This document shows, one piece after another, positions 53,978-63,629 of a DNA stretch of 64,000 nt. The notes beneath the pieces were generated by a model. The model searched no databases. It saw only the letters and a list, made by a program, of their open reading frames with translations, and was not told the DNA's origin. This stretch comes from CALBPI01 sp942491885. GTDB lineage: Bacteria; Pseudomonadota; Gammaproteobacteria; Steroidobacterales; Woeseiaceae. The translations under genes were made by a program, and so were the position numbers. The number at the start of each line of letters is the position of its first letter. Within the stretch, counting starts at the first letter, position 1. The stretch is from positions 496,001 through 560,000 of the forward strand of contig CALOCQ010000002.1 in assembly GCA_942491885.1 (NCBI GenBank), written 5' to 3'.

Positions 53978-54920
53978 AGCCGATTTCGATCGCCGGCCTG
54001 ACCGGCAACCCGTCACGATGCCGGCGCCACCAGTCGGCAATGATGCCTGCCGTGGTTGCGTTGACGAGATAGCCGTACTCGCTGTGCACGAGCAGCCGCC
54101 CGTTCTCGCGATAATGGTTGAACACATCGTAGTCCTCAATGGCTTCAACCAGATCGAGCGACAGCATTTCGCCATAGTCATTGCGCATGCGTCGGTCGAG
54201 CGCTGTCTGCTCGCCGATCGCGACAATATTTACCCAGCGGCGAATATTGTCCGGATAACGCGCCGCACCGCTTTTGTGAATACCCTTGATACCACGCTGG
54301 ATGATGCGATTGCCCAACGGGCTGCCCAGCGTCATGAACATGTCAGCGCCGACCTTGGCCTGATCATGACGACTGAGCTCCCACAGCGTGTCCCAGGCGA
54401 TGACCGAGCCGAGACTGTGTCCGACGACCAGAACCGGTTGGCCGGCATCCGCCGCATCCGCCAGCCGGCGCTTCAGGTCCGAGCGCACCTCATCGGCAAT
54501 GCCATCGCGATTGTGTATGTAGCGATGAACATCGCGCAGCGTAATGCGGATGTCGTCGCTGGCAACGCTGTTTGCAACAAACGGTAACGCGTCGCCGATC
54601 AGCAGTTTCCAGCGCGTCAATCGCGTGCGCCATGACGTCGCCTCGCGGACATCGCGCGGCTCCGGCGCAGGTTGACCGATCAACGCATCGATGCCCGGCA
54701 GGTCCTGGCCGATGTCGCGGTACTGCCGGTAGAACGCCCATGTCCAGTTGGCGCGATTGAACTGCTCGCTGTGCGCAGCGAGATCCGCGGCGACCTCCGG
54801 GTCGACGCGCCGCAAGCCCTCATGCAAACACCGCCAGAGCGCGTCGTAGTGCAATAAAGGCTCCGGCTTAGGCTTCATGCCGGGCACAAAAATAATCAAT
54901 GGCAGAGCGCTCGTCGTCAT
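53976..54920 (-). CDS. Alpha/beta hydrolase
   Basis: A 314-residue predicted lipase/esterase: opening strand LIIFVPGMKPKPEP with an oxyanion-hole glycine, nucleophile elbow VVGHSLGSVIAW near residue 172, acid probably in the YGEMLSLDLVEAIEDYD region and His in LLVHSEYG. No signal peptide, so cytoplasmic. Substrate unknown. It starts 1 nt before the YigB-like gene ends on the same strand (TGACATATG-like spacing), so co-transcribed with it. Confidence 0.75.
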   Translation of the reverse strand: MTTSALPLIIFVPGMKPKPEPLLHYDALWRCLHEGLRRVDPEVAADLAAHSEQFNRANWTWAFYRQYRDIGQDLPGIDALIGQPAPEPRDVREATSWRTRLTRWKLLIGDALPFVANSVASDDIRITLRDVHRYIHNRDGIADEVRSDLKRRLADAADAGQPVLVVGHSLGSVIAWDTLWELSRHDQAKVGADMFMTLGSPLGNRIIQRGIKGIHKSGAARYPDNIRRWVNIVAIGEQTALDRRMRNDYGEMLSLDLVEAIEDYDVFNHYRENGRLLVHSEYGYLVNATTAGIIADWWRRHRDGLPVRPAIEIG

Positions 54921-54921
54921 A

Positions 54922-55614
54922 TCACCCGGCGACCCCGAGCAGACGCGTCAGCGCAGTCAGGTCCGCGACCTCGACCGGCGGCTCGAGTCCATCCGGCCAT
55001 GCCTGCGCATGCCGGTTCACCCATATCGCGCGCTGCCCCGCATCACGCGCGCCCTGCACATCAAGATGCGGGTCATCGCCGATATGCAATACGGCGTCAG
55101 CGGGGGAGCCGGCGGCCAGTTGTGCAGCCTGAAACATGTCAGGGTGCGGTTTCGCATGGCCAACATCGCGCGCCGACACCTGTGCGTGAAACAGTGTGTC
55201 GAGACCGGTCTTTGCTAATGATGCGTTGCCGTTACTCAGTGACACGAGCCGGTATTTTCGCGCCAGAAGCTTAAGCGCCGGCAGTGCGTCGTCGTAAAAA
55301 TCGACACGATTGCGATGCTGATCGAAGACTTCGAAGGCGGGCTCGACCATGCCCTCATCGTAGCCTGCATGTTCGGCCATCAATGCCAGTACGCGTTTTC
55401 GCAGGTGGGTAAGGTCATGGCGCATATGCGGCTCAGCATCCATGACGGTACGGCGCATACCCATGATCTGGTCGCGATCAAGCTGCTCATAGACACGCGG
55501 ATAGTGGGTATCCAGCCACACGCGCAGTTCGCGCTCGGCCGCGATGATCACCGGTCGTACCGGCCAAAGCGTGTCATCGAGATCAAAACTCAGTGTTGTA
55601 ATGCCATCAAACAT
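54922..55614 (-). CDS. yigB: HAD-family phosphatase, YigB-like
   Basis: A 230-residue HAD hydrolase similar to E. coli YigB, which dephosphorylates FMN and the riboflavin precursor. Motif I ITTLSFDLDDTLWPVRPVI, then MDAEPHMRHDLTHLRK, motif II LVSLSNGNA, the lysine in GHAKPHPDMF, and motif IV HIGDDPHLDVQGA. The ATG at 55614 is 7 nt after the EamA stop; a TTG at 55653 would add 13 residues and overlap that gene. Confidence 0.85.
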   Translation of the reverse strand: MFDGITTLSFDLDDTLWPVRPVIIAAERELRVWLDTHYPRVYEQLDRDQIMGMRRTVMDAEPHMRHDLTHLRKRVLALMAEHAGYDEGMVEPAFEVFDQHRNRVDFYDDALPALKLLARKYRLVSLSNGNASLAKTGLDTLFHAQVSARDVGHAKPHPDMFQAAQLAAGSPADAVLHIGDDPHLDVQGARDAGQRAIWVNRHAQAWPDGLEPPVEVADLTALTRLLGVAG

Positions 55615-55621
55615 GTCGCGC

Positions 55622-56521
55622 TCAATCCGGCTTTGCGACGCCGGGTTGGTCAATCGTCGACACCGCGCCGCGACTACCGCTGCGCAAGGTTATCAGCAGC
55701 GCGCCGGCAAGTGTCACCACACCGCCGATGATCATGCGCGGCGTGACAACGTCATCCAGCAACAAAACCCCGAAAATCACGCCGAACACGGTCGCCAGCA
55801 ACAGCAGTGGGCTCACCAGAGAAAGATCGTAGTTGCGCAGCAACTGGTAGGTGCCGCCATGCCCGAGCAAGCTTGCGCCCAGCGCCGAGAAAATCACGCA
55901 GGCGATGGCGAGCGGCGATAGCGTCAACGTCGCATCGAACTGACCCGACTCGACAGCCAGCGACATCAGCAACAACGACGGACAGGCAACCACCGCCAAC
56001 CAGCCTTGCAGCTGAAACACATCCACTTTGACCTTGGCTTTCATCAACGTCAGCCCGGCAGCCGCCACCATCGTCGAACCGACCACCAGCACCACGGCCG
56101 GCCAATAGTCAAAAACGCGTGGATCGAAACCGATGATGACAACGCCGACAAACGACAAACCGATCCCGAGCCAGCGACGCCAGCGAATGACCTCGCCGAG
56201 AAACAGAACCGACAACAACGTCGAAAACGGCACGCCTAATTGCGTCAGTATCGCTACCGTCGACACATCTTCGGCGAAGGCGAGTCCGCTGGTAATCAAG
56301 GCAAAGTGCAACGTGCCCATTAAGAACCCGACCAGAACCAACACCCCCATCTGGCCGCGATGAATACGCAGGAATGGCGCAAGCACGGCGAGCACAATCG
56401 CAAATCGCAACGCCGAAAACCACAGCGGTGGCAATTCGAAAAGCGCGTACTTTGCCGCGACCAGATTCAGTCCGAAAGCAACGTTGACGGCCAGCATCAA
56501 AAGCCAGTGTGGTGCGGTCAT
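55622..56521 (-). CDS. EamA/DMT-family transporter
   Basis: A 299-residue membrane protein with ten hydrophobic helices in two EamA repeats (MLAVNVAFGLNLVAAKYALF..., VVLVVGSTMVAAAGLTLMKAK...). Signature proline and glycine positions match the drug/metabolite transporter superfamily, whose members export amino acids or other metabolites. Substrate unknown. It heads a small operon with the YigB-like phosphatase and the hydrolase. Confidence 0.88.
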   Translation of the reverse strand: MTAPHWLLMLAVNVAFGLNLVAAKYALFELPPLWFSALRFAIVLAVLAPFLRIHRGQMGVLVLVGFLMGTLHFALITSGLAFAEDVSTVAILTQLGVPFSTLLSVLFLGEVIRWRRWLGIGLSFVGVVIIGFDPRVFDYWPAVVLVVGSTMVAAAGLTLMKAKVKVDVFQLQGWLAVVACPSLLLMSLAVESGQFDATLTLSPLAIACVIFSALGASLLGHGGTYQLLRNYDLSLVSPLLLLATVFGVIFGVLLLDDVVTPRMIIGGVVTLAGALLITLRSGSRGAVSTIDQPGVAKPD

Positions 56522-56563
56522 TGGTCATCCATGCCGCGCCTGACGAAATCCGGCGTGGTCGGT

Positions 56564-57505
56564 TCAGCTAGGCCCGACGGGTTGCGGGGCTTGCGAGGAT
56601 AGCATCGCCGGACGACCGCCGCCGAGGCCGGCGCATCGTTCCCAGGCGAGCAGCGCATGCTTGCGATCGACACCCCAGCGATACCCGCCCGGCTGTCCGT
56701 CGCCGCGCAGCACCCGATGGCACGGTATCAGCACCGCAACCGGGTTCGCGCCCACGGCACTGCCAACGGCGCGTGCAGCGCCCGGCTTGCCGATACGCTG
56801 CGCGAGCTCACCGTAGCTCAGCGTATCCCCGGCGCCGATATCCAGCAGCGCCTGCCATACCTTGTGTTGAAACGGCGTACCGCGCAATAACACGTCGACA
56901 GGTTGTTGCCGGGCGGCGCCGCCCGGCGAAGACGAGCCGCCCTCAAGCATGACCGCGATCTCCGACGCCAGCGCCGGGTCCGGTTCAAAGCGCGCGTTCG
57001 GCCACTCGCCCTGCAATTGCGCCAGACGCGCGTCGCGCGCATCGGCACTGCCGAAGCGCAAGGCCACGATGCCGCGCGAGCCGCGTGCTAACAGTGCGTC
57101 GCCGAAGCGCGTTGCTGCGAACGCAAATCGCAACGCGAGTCCCTCGCCACCACGACGAAACTCGCCGGGGCTGACGGCATCGATGCGAACGAACAGGTCA
57201 TGCAGGCGCGCACTGCCGGACAAACCGCTGGCCCAGGCGGCCTGCTCTACGGTGCTGTTTTCGCCCAGCCGTTGGCGGGCATCACCGAGCGTCAGATGCG
57301 CCAGGTAGCGCTGCGGGGAAATCCCGGCCCAACGCCGGAACAGTCGTGAAAAATGCGCCTCACTGAGCTCGACCGCGGCGGCCATGCGTGCCACGTCGGG
57401 CTGATCTTGCCGGTTCGCCGCGATCCAGCTTATCGCCTGGGCGATGCGCCGGAAATTCAGATCGGCGCGAGGGTCTGTGTCGGTATCCATAACCAAAGTC
57501 TGCAT
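56564..57505 (-). CDS. Ada-like protein: AraC helix-turn-helix fused to O6-methylguanine transferase
   Basis: A 313-residue protein. Residues about 20-120 are an AraC-type DNA-binding domain (ELSEAHFSRLFRRWAGISPQRYLAHLTLGDARQRL), followed by a transferase domain with TPFQHKVWQALLDIGAGDTLSYGELAQRIG and the active site IPCHRVLRGDG (Cys acceptor). It lacks the N-terminal AdaA zinc domain of E. coli Ada, so it should repair O6-alkylguanine but not use the methylphosphotriester switch. Start uncertain between ATG 57505 and 57490; no strong ribosome site for either. Confidence 0.87.
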   Translation of the reverse strand: MQTLVMDTDTDPRADLNFRRIAQAISWIAANRQDQPDVARMAAAVELSEAHFSRLFRRWAGISPQRYLAHLTLGDARQRLGENSTVEQAAWASGLSGSARLHDLFVRIDAVSPGEFRRGGEGLALRFAFAATRFGDALLARGSRGIVALRFGSADARDARLAQLQGEWPNARFEPDPALASEIAVMLEGGSSSPGGAARQQPVDVLLRGTPFQHKVWQALLDIGAGDTLSYGELAQRIGKPGAARAVGSAVGANPVAVLIPCHRVLRGDGQPGGYRWGVDRKHALLAWERCAGLGGGRPAMLSSQAPQPVGPS

Positions 57506-57569
57506 TGTGCGCGCTACAACGACCACCCGAATCCTGCTGCAGCGCTCGCAACGCAGCGATGCGCCGGAC

Positions 57570-59291
57570 CTAGCTGGCCGGGAACAACGGTGGCAATTCG
57601 TCCTGCTGCAGCGTCTGCTGCTTGGCGCCGGCACGATGCATGCGCTGCAATGCCGCGCGCAACGCCTTGCCATCCCATGCGCCTTCGCCACCGCGGTAAA
57701 GGTGTCGATTCAGGGTCTCAACGGCTTGCGCTTCGGCTGTTGGCAGGCGATCGGCGATATCGCCAAGAGAACGCGCCGGTCGTTCCGGCCAGAAGTGGCG
57801 CGCCCAGACCAGCATCGCATCACGCGCGGCGGTGGCATCGTTCGCCTCGCAGACACGCTGCAGCGCCTTGAACGCTTTCTGCGTCGCCCGATACGGCGCC
57901 TTGGCGTCCATCTCCCGGCGCGCCTTGCGGCGTGCCTTCGCACGCACCCGCCCGCTGCGCCAGTACAGCCAGACCGTAATCAACCATAGCGCCAGCAAAC
58001 CGTAACTGATGACCTTCAGACGAAAAATATCGCGCCTCGATTGATCAGAGACTACTGCCGTGTCAGCAACCGGCGATGGCTGTGTCACTTCCGCCGGTGT
58101 GGCGGGCGCGGCAACGGCCTGCGGGCTCGGTGCCGGTTCATTCCCGCTGACAACACCGGCAGCGCGCAGTGCCGCCAGCTGCAGTCGCTCGACACGCCAC
58201 TCGCCGGCATCCACATCGAACCACGGCAGGGCCAGCTCGGGCAGCGTAAACACGCCGCCGCGCGCAGCAATAACCGCGAAACTCTGCTCGCGCGTACTGA
58301 GCATCGTGGTCTGCAGGGCGCGCGTTTGCATGTCCGGCTGGTCGGGATAAACCCGCAGCCCGCTTTGTTCGTCGATCAACAACTCTGGCAGCTGGCTGGA
58401 CATCAACCCCTCGGCCTGCAGGCGCAACCGGATATTCGCCGGCTCGCCGGCCTCGAGGATGCCGTCTTCCGGGCGCATGGACGCCGTCAGCGCGATCGAT
58501 CTCGCCGGCAGCCAGGCGGCGCCGGCCAATTCAGCGGGCGGCGCAACGACCGGGTCAACGCGCAACTCGAGCGCCTCGGAACTAAACACTTTCGGCGAAG
58601 AAATCCGCCCGCGCTCCCACAGGCTCGCAGTGAACCTGACCGATTGAATTTTGTAGTCACCGCTGGCTTGCGGGAACATCGCAAAATTGCGCTCGATGAC
58701 GGTATACAGACGATTGTCGATCTGCGCCTCATAGCGACGATCTTCGGCGAGCCTTTCGAGCAAGACCTCACCGCCCTCGATACGCGGATCCTCGAGGCTT
58801 GTCTGGCGCACTGCCACACCGAGATACAGCTTGATCGTGTAAATCACCTGCGCCTGCACCCAAGACTGTTCGCGGTCGAGCGATACTTCGAAGAAGACAT
58901 CTGCCTCTCCCGGCGGCGCGACCGTCGCCTCGCGCACCAGAATCGCTATAGGTTCGCTACTCGCGCCGCCGACAGTTAGCGGTGGAATTCTGAACTCGCC
59001 GGCCGCTTTGGGCAGCAACACATAAGTCCATCGCCGACTGGTCTGGCGTTCACCATTGATAATGCTGATGCTGCTGTTCTGACTGCGCCCGAGAATATCA
59101 AAATGCTCATCAAGGCCGCCGACTTGCGGCTCACCGGACTCGCCATCATCCGCGGTCAGGGTCAACGAAAAAGACTCGTTGAGCTGAACGCTGCTGCGAT
59201 CTACGGTCGCATACACTTCGGCGCGCGCCTGCAACGGCACAGCCGCCAACACCAGCGTCGCACAGACGGCCAACTGCCACATTGATCGCAT
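57570..59291 (-). CDS. batD: BatD-like membrane protein of the Bat operon
   Basis: A 573-residue protein with a signal peptide (LAVCATLVLAAVPLQARA), tandem beta-sandwich domains (EVYATVDRSSVQLNESFSLTLTA..., IISSPK region) and, near residue 430, a transmembrane helix (VISYGLLALWLITVWLYW) followed by a basic cytoplasmic tail. This is the oxygen-tolerance BatD layout. The ATG at 59291 shares one base with the BatB stop (TGATG), so it is coupled to the gene before it. Confidence 0.87.
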   Translation of the reverse strand: MRSMWQLAVCATLVLAAVPLQARAEVYATVDRSSVQLNESFSLTLTADDGESGEPQVGGLDEHFDILGRSQNSSISIINGERQTSRRWTYVLLPKAAGEFRIPPLTVGGASSEPIAILVREATVAPPGEADVFFEVSLDREQSWVQAQVIYTIKLYLGVAVRQTSLEDPRIEGGEVLLERLAEDRRYEAQIDNRLYTVIERNFAMFPQASGDYKIQSVRFTASLWERGRISSPKVFSSEALELRVDPVVAPPAELAGAAWLPARSIALTASMRPEDGILEAGEPANIRLRLQAEGLMSSQLPELLIDEQSGLRVYPDQPDMQTRALQTTMLSTREQSFAVIAARGGVFTLPELALPWFDVDAGEWRVERLQLAALRAAGVVSGNEPAPSPQAVAAPATPAEVTQPSPVADTAVVSDQSRRDIFRLKVISYGLLALWLITVWLYWRSGRVRAKARRKARREMDAKAPYRATQKAFKALQRVCEANDATAARDAMLVWARHFWPERPARSLGDIADRLPTAEAQAVETLNRHLYRGGEGAWDGKALRAALQRMHRAGAKQQTLQQDELPPLFPAS

Positions 59292-61099
59292 CACCAAGGT
59301 TCACTCCGGTCGTCGGGCCAGAGGCGATTGCCGTCCTGGTCTGTCTGGCGTCTTTGATATTGATAGCGGAACTTGCGTCGTAACAAGCCGCCGGGGTCAT
59401 CGGGTACACGGCGCAGCCATTGCTCAAGCGCCTGTTGTTGTTCTGCTTCACTGCGCTCGGCCAGCTGCGCCTGCAGCTGCTCCGCGTCCGGGGCCTCGGG
59501 CTGCTGCCCGGCAGCGGCCTCGGCCTCACGCATCGCTTGTTGCAACGCCTCGATATCCGCCTGCTGCTGTGCCTCGTCGCCGGCACGCGCCTCGCTCTCT
59601 GCGGACCCGCCGTCGTCGCTCTCGCCGCCTTGCGAGCCGCTACCGCTCTGCTCCGATTGTCCGCCGTCTTCGCCGTCGCCGTTCTCACCGTCTTGCGGCT
59701 CGCCCTCGCCGTCGCCGGACTCGCCGTTTTCCTGCTGGTCCTGTTGCAGCGCTTTCAGCAGCTCGAGGTTATAGCGGGCGTCTTCGTGCCCGGGTTCGCG
59801 CTCCAACACCGATTCATACGCTTTGATCGCCGCATCAAAATCGCCGCTCTTCGCCAGCGCGGTACCTGCGTTATAGGCTGCCTCGGTGCCGCTCAGCCCG
59901 GCAAATTGCGCCGCGCTGTCGCCAAACTCACCGGCCTGAAAACGCGCGGCAGCCTGCCACTCAGGGTCCTCAAAAAGCGCAGCCGCCAGCGCGGCGTCGC
60001 CCGCCTCGAGCGCTGCCTGAGCCTGTTGATCCGGCGTTTTCCACATGTCATCCCAGCTGAAGGCTTCGGCCGGGCGAAACGGCATCAATAACAAACATGC
60101 GGCCAGCACGAAGCCGCCGCGACGAAATGCAAACGCAATCATTGGCAGTATTAGCAGCAATAGCCACGGGCCCATGTCCAGCCATCGCTCGATGGCCTGC
60201 TCGTCGCCGGTCTCACGGATCTCCTGCCCGTCGATGGCGCGCAACTGCAATGCGGCGAGGTCGCTGTCGTCTGTGGTTAATCGTGAGAAACGCCCGCCGC
60301 CGGCGCGCGCAACCCGCCGCAGATTGTCGACATCAACTTTTGGCAGCGCAATGTTGCCACTGGCATCGGTCAGGAAGCCGCCACCCGATTGCGGAATCGG
60401 GCCACCCTCCTCGGTGCCGATCGCCAACACCGACAAGGTGTGCCCTGCTGCGCGCAGCTCGCGCGCAGCGGTGATTGCCGGCGGTATGTTGCCACCATCG
60501 GTGACCAGCAAAATACGTCCGGCCGAGATATCCGCCTGCTTCAGTAGTTGCACAGACTTGACGATGCCGGACTCAGGATAACTGCCACGACTGGGCATCA
60601 GGTTTGTGTTGAGTGTCGGCACCAGCGCATCGATGGTGTCAGCATCGTCGGTCAGCGGGGTGACGACGAAAGCGTTGGCGCTGAACACCACCAGCGCGGT
60701 TTCACCGCCGGCACGTTCGCGCAGAATGTCCTTGAGCTTAAGACGCGCCCGCGCCAGTCGCGATGGCGCCAGATCGGTCGCATCCATGGAGCGCGACAGG
60801 TCCATGGCAATGACCATTGCATCGCCACTGCGCGTCACCGGCACCGTTTGCCGGTCCCACGCCGGGCCGGCCAACGCCAGGCCGCCAATCACGACGGCTA
60901 AAAGCGCGACCCAGAACGGCCAGCGGGATGAACCGGCGCCGCTGCCGTCGACCAGCACGAATGCGCGCAAGCGCGGGTCGACCAGCTTCATCCATGCACC
61001 GCCATGCCCGACGGCGAGACGCGAATACCACCATATACCCATAGCACCGACGGGCAGCAGCAACAGCCATAGCGGGCGCAAGAAATGCAGCTCAGTCAT
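59291..61099 (-). CDS. BatB-BatC fusion: VWA domain plus TPR and acidic tail
   Basis: A 602-residue protein. N-terminal membrane helices (LRPLWLLLLPVGAMGIWWYSR, WPFWVALLAVVIGGLALAG), a von Willebrand A domain with the metal site AMDLSRSMDATD and VTDGGN, another membrane segment near 320-345, then TPR-like repeats (AYNAGTALAKSGDFDAAIKAYESVLEREPGHEDARYNLELLK) and a long Glu/Gly/Ser/Gln-rich tail. In other species BatB and BatC are often separate genes; here they are one. The start overlaps the end of batA by 8 nt. Confidence 0.9.
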   Translation of the reverse strand: MTELHFLRPLWLLLLPVGAMGIWWYSRLAVGHGGAWMKLVDPRLRAFVLVDGSGAGSSRWPFWVALLAVVIGGLALAGPAWDRQTVPVTRSGDAMVIAMDLSRSMDATDLAPSRLARARLKLKDILRERAGGETALVVFSANAFVVTPLTDDADTIDALVPTLNTNLMPSRGSYPESGIVKSVQLLKQADISAGRILLVTDGGNIPPAITAARELRAAGHTLSVLAIGTEEGGPIPQSGGGFLTDASGNIALPKVDVDNLRRVARAGGGRFSRLTTDDSDLAALQLRAIDGQEIRETGDEQAIERWLDMGPWLLLLILPMIAFAFRRGGFVLAACLLLMPFRPAEAFSWDDMWKTPDQQAQAALEAGDAALAAALFEDPEWQAAARFQAGEFGDSAAQFAGLSGTEAAYNAGTALAKSGDFDAAIKAYESVLEREPGHEDARYNLELLKALQQDQQENGESGDGEGEPQDGENGDGEDGGQSEQSGSGSQGGESDDGGSAESEARAGDEAQQQADIEALQQAMREAEAAAGQQPEAPDAEQLQAQLAERSEAEQQQALEQWLRRVPDDPGGLLRRKFRYQYQRRQTDQDGNRLWPDDRSEPW

Positions 61100-62127
61100 G
61101 ACGCGCGCCCCATCCGCTGACCATCACCGGCAATGCCAGCAGGCCGAATAGCGCAAGCGCCAGCGATGCCGGCCAGTAGAACACCTCATCGCGCGGCCGA
61201 AAGCCGAGCTCATCGTCGGCAGCGGGTTCGAGCTTGTCCAGTTCACGATAAATCTCGGCCAGCGAGGCGGTATCGCGCGCGCGGAAATAGCGCCCGCCGG
61301 TTGTGTCGGCTATCGCCGTGAGCGTCTTCTCGTCAAGATCCGCAGACGGATTGACGAGCCGGGGAATGAACCCTGATTGCAGCTGCATGCGCTCCGCACC
61401 AATACCAATCGTATAGATTTTGAGTCCAACTGCCGCCGCAAGTTCAGCAGCTTTGAGCGGCTCGATATTACCGGCGGTATTCGCGCCATCGGTGAGTAGC
61501 ACCAGCACCTGCTCCTGACTGGTGTCGTCGGCGTCACGAACGCGTTTAACAGCCAGCGCGATCGCGTCGCCGATGGCGGTCTTTTCACCGGCGAGACCAA
61601 TCATTGCTTCAAACAAGAGCGTCTTCAGCGTCTGGCGATCGAACGTCAATGGGGTTTGCAGATAGGCACGCTCGCCGAACAGGATAAGTCCCAGCCGGTC
61701 GCCGGTGCGCCGGTCGATAAAGTCACCACCCACAGCCTTGGTCGCGGTCAGTCGATCCACCGAGCGCCCGCCGAGCTTGAAGTCTTTGGCCTCCATGCTG
61801 CCCGACAAATCTACCGCCAGCATCAGGTTGCGCCCCGTCACCGGCGCGCTTTGCATGTCCGCCAGCGCTTGCGGCCGCATTGCGGCGATGATCAGCGCGG
61901 TCCATGCAACAAGGCCGACCAGTGCGCGAATACCGACGCTGGTCATCGACCCGCCGTCGCCACGATCAAGCGCGCTGAAGCCACTGCCCGCCGGTACCCG
62001 CAACGCGCTGTCCCGATTTGCCGCCGGCCGCAGGCATTAACAGCCTGAATAACAGCGGCAATGGCAATGCCAGCGCAAGCCATGGCCATGCAAAAATCAA
62101 ACTGTCCGGCAGACCCGGCAAGTTCAT
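61092..62127 (-). pseudogene. batA: BatA VWA protein, frameshifted near its N-terminus
   Basis: The batA start is the ATG at 62127, coupled to the DUF4381 stop as ATGA; it gives the usual opening MNLPGLPDSLIFAWPWLALAL followed by PLPLLFRLL, a membrane segment. This frame ends at a TGA (61966). The rest of BatA, from ALRVPAGSGFSALDRG through the VWA metal site AVDLSGSMEAKD and VLLTDGANTAGN to the C-terminal membrane helix, continues in the +1-shifted frame, which is closed upstream by TAA inside TTAATG. One extra or missing base between about 62003 and 62038 would explain it. This is either a real inactivating mutation or a sequencing error; the domains themselves are intact. Confidence 0.85.
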
Positions 62128-62645
62128 GATGCCGCCCCAACGGATTCACGCCGCATCGCGCCGGTCGAGGTCGTCTTCATCGCGGCAATACGCCGGCGCA
62201 CAGCGCTAAGCATCGCTTGCACGTCTTGCGCCGACAGCACGGCCGCCTCGCGCCGGTAGACACCGTCGACCAGCAACGCGCCGGGATGCGCCGAAAACGG
62301 CTGGTCGTCGAGACCGTCGTTCAGAAACTGTTGCCAGCGCGCGCCACTCAATCCGGCACTGGTTTCGCGACCCGTCAACGCGATAGCACTGCGGCGCATC
62401 AACGCTGACAAGCCGCTCAGGAACCGCGCGTGATCTTGTGCGGCCTGCCAGTCTGTTTGCAGCGCTGTCAGTTCGCGCAGAATCCGTCGGCGCAGACGCG
62501 CGGAACGCCTTTGGTAAAGCGCAATCGCCGCGACCAGTGCGAGAATCAACAGGAAGATCAGCAGCCACCAACCGGGCGCCAGCGGCCACCAGCCAACGGC
62601 TTGCGGCAAGTGAATATCGCGCAACGGCAGATCGGCCGGGTTCAT
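62124..62645 (-). CDS. DUF4381 protein of the Bat operon
   Basis: A 173-residue protein with one transmembrane helix near residues 25-45 (GWWLLIFLLILALVAAIALYQRR) and a cytoplasmic, Arg-rich helical domain (RRRILRELTALQTDW..., FLSGLSALMRRSAIAL). DUF4381 genes sit between DUF58 and batA in this operon type in many proteobacteria. Both junctions are 4-nt ATGA overlaps. Confidence 0.85.
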   Translation of the reverse strand: MNPADLPLRDIHLPQAVGWWPLAPGWWLLIFLLILALVAAIALYQRRSARLRRRILRELTALQTDWQAAQDHARFLSGLSALMRRSAIALTGRETSAGLSGARWQQFLNDGLDDQPFSAHPGALLVDGVYRREAAVLSAQDVQAMLSAVRRRIAAMKTTSTGAMRRESVGAAS

Positions 62646-63610
62646 TTACGCATCGCTCGTGCCGGACCGCCGCCAACCTTGCCCATCAAGCCCTGCATTA
62701 CCAGCAGCGGATCGTCGTCCGTCTCTACGGCCTGCCAGCGAATACGATTGCGTTCACACAACGCCTGCAATTCGTCGCGCCGCGCCGAGAATTGTTCAGC
62801 CCATTGTTGGCGCTGGCGGCCATGTGTGTCGATCTGCACTCGCTTGTTGCCGATCATCAGCGGGTAGCGCCCGGGCGGCGGCAGTTCACGCTCCAGCGGG
62901 TCACTGATAAACAAGACAACAACGTCGTTGTGTCGCGCAATGCTCACCAGCTGCGCACGCGCTTTCTCGGTCATGCCATGGAAGTCACTCATCAGCGCAA
63001 TCAGGCTGCCGGGATGCGCGACGCGGCGCAGCCCTGACAATGTGCGCTCCAGATTATCCGCTTGCGCAACCGGGGCCTCCGGATTGGCCTGCATAGTCGC
63101 CATTTGATGGATAAGGCGCAAGACGGAGCGATTACCAAGCAACGGGCGCAGTTCGACATGTTGCTGGTCGTTAAATATGAAACCACCGATACGGTCGCCG
63201 CGTTGCGCCGCCGCCCATGCCAGCAACGCCGCGAGTCGCGCAGCCATTACCGACTTGAATACGCCGCGCGTGGCGAACTGCATCGACGCGCGCTGGTCTA
63301 CCCAACAAAACACCGGGCGCTCGCGTTCTTCGCGAAATAGTTTGGTATAGGCGCGCCCGGTTCTGGCCGTGACACGCCAGTCAATACTGCGCGGGTCGTC
63401 GCCGTCCTGATAGAGTCGCGCCTCATCGAACTCCATGCCGCGACCTTTGAAATGCGACAGGTAGTTGCCGCCTTTGCGGGCGCGAATGCGCATCGCATCC
63501 AGTGACAGATGGCGGGCAGGCTCACGCAACCTGATCAGACCTTGCTGCGATACCTGCGCAGGACTGTCAACCGCCTTGGCAGTCTGGCTATCCGGGTCGC
63601 CACCGTGCAC
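62642..63610 (-). CDS. DUF58 protein of the Bat operon
   Basis: A 322-residue soluble protein with the DUF58 core: KGRGMEFDEARLYQDGDDPRSIDWRVTAR and KLFREERERPVFCWVDQRASM, followed by a VWA-like fold (GSLIALMSDFHGM). DUF58 proteins accompany MoxR ATPases and VWA proteins. The GTG at 63610 has GAGG 8 nt upstream and lies 19 nt after the moxR stop. Confidence 0.88.
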   Translation of the reverse strand: MHGGDPDSQTAKAVDSPAQVSQQGLIRLREPARHLSLDAMRIRARKGGNYLSHFKGRGMEFDEARLYQDGDDPRSIDWRVTARTGRAYTKLFREERERPVFCWVDQRASMQFATRGVFKSVMAARLAALLAWAAAQRGDRIGGFIFNDQQHVELRPLLGNRSVLRLIHQMATMQANPEAPVAQADNLERTLSGLRRVAHPGSLIALMSDFHGMTEKARAQLVSIARHNDVVVLFISDPLERELPPPGRYPLMIGNKRVQIDTHGRQRQQWAEQFSARRDELQALCERNRIRWQAVETDDDPLLVMQGLMGKVGGGPARAMRK

Positions 63611-63629
63611 TAGTCAAACCTCACAACGG

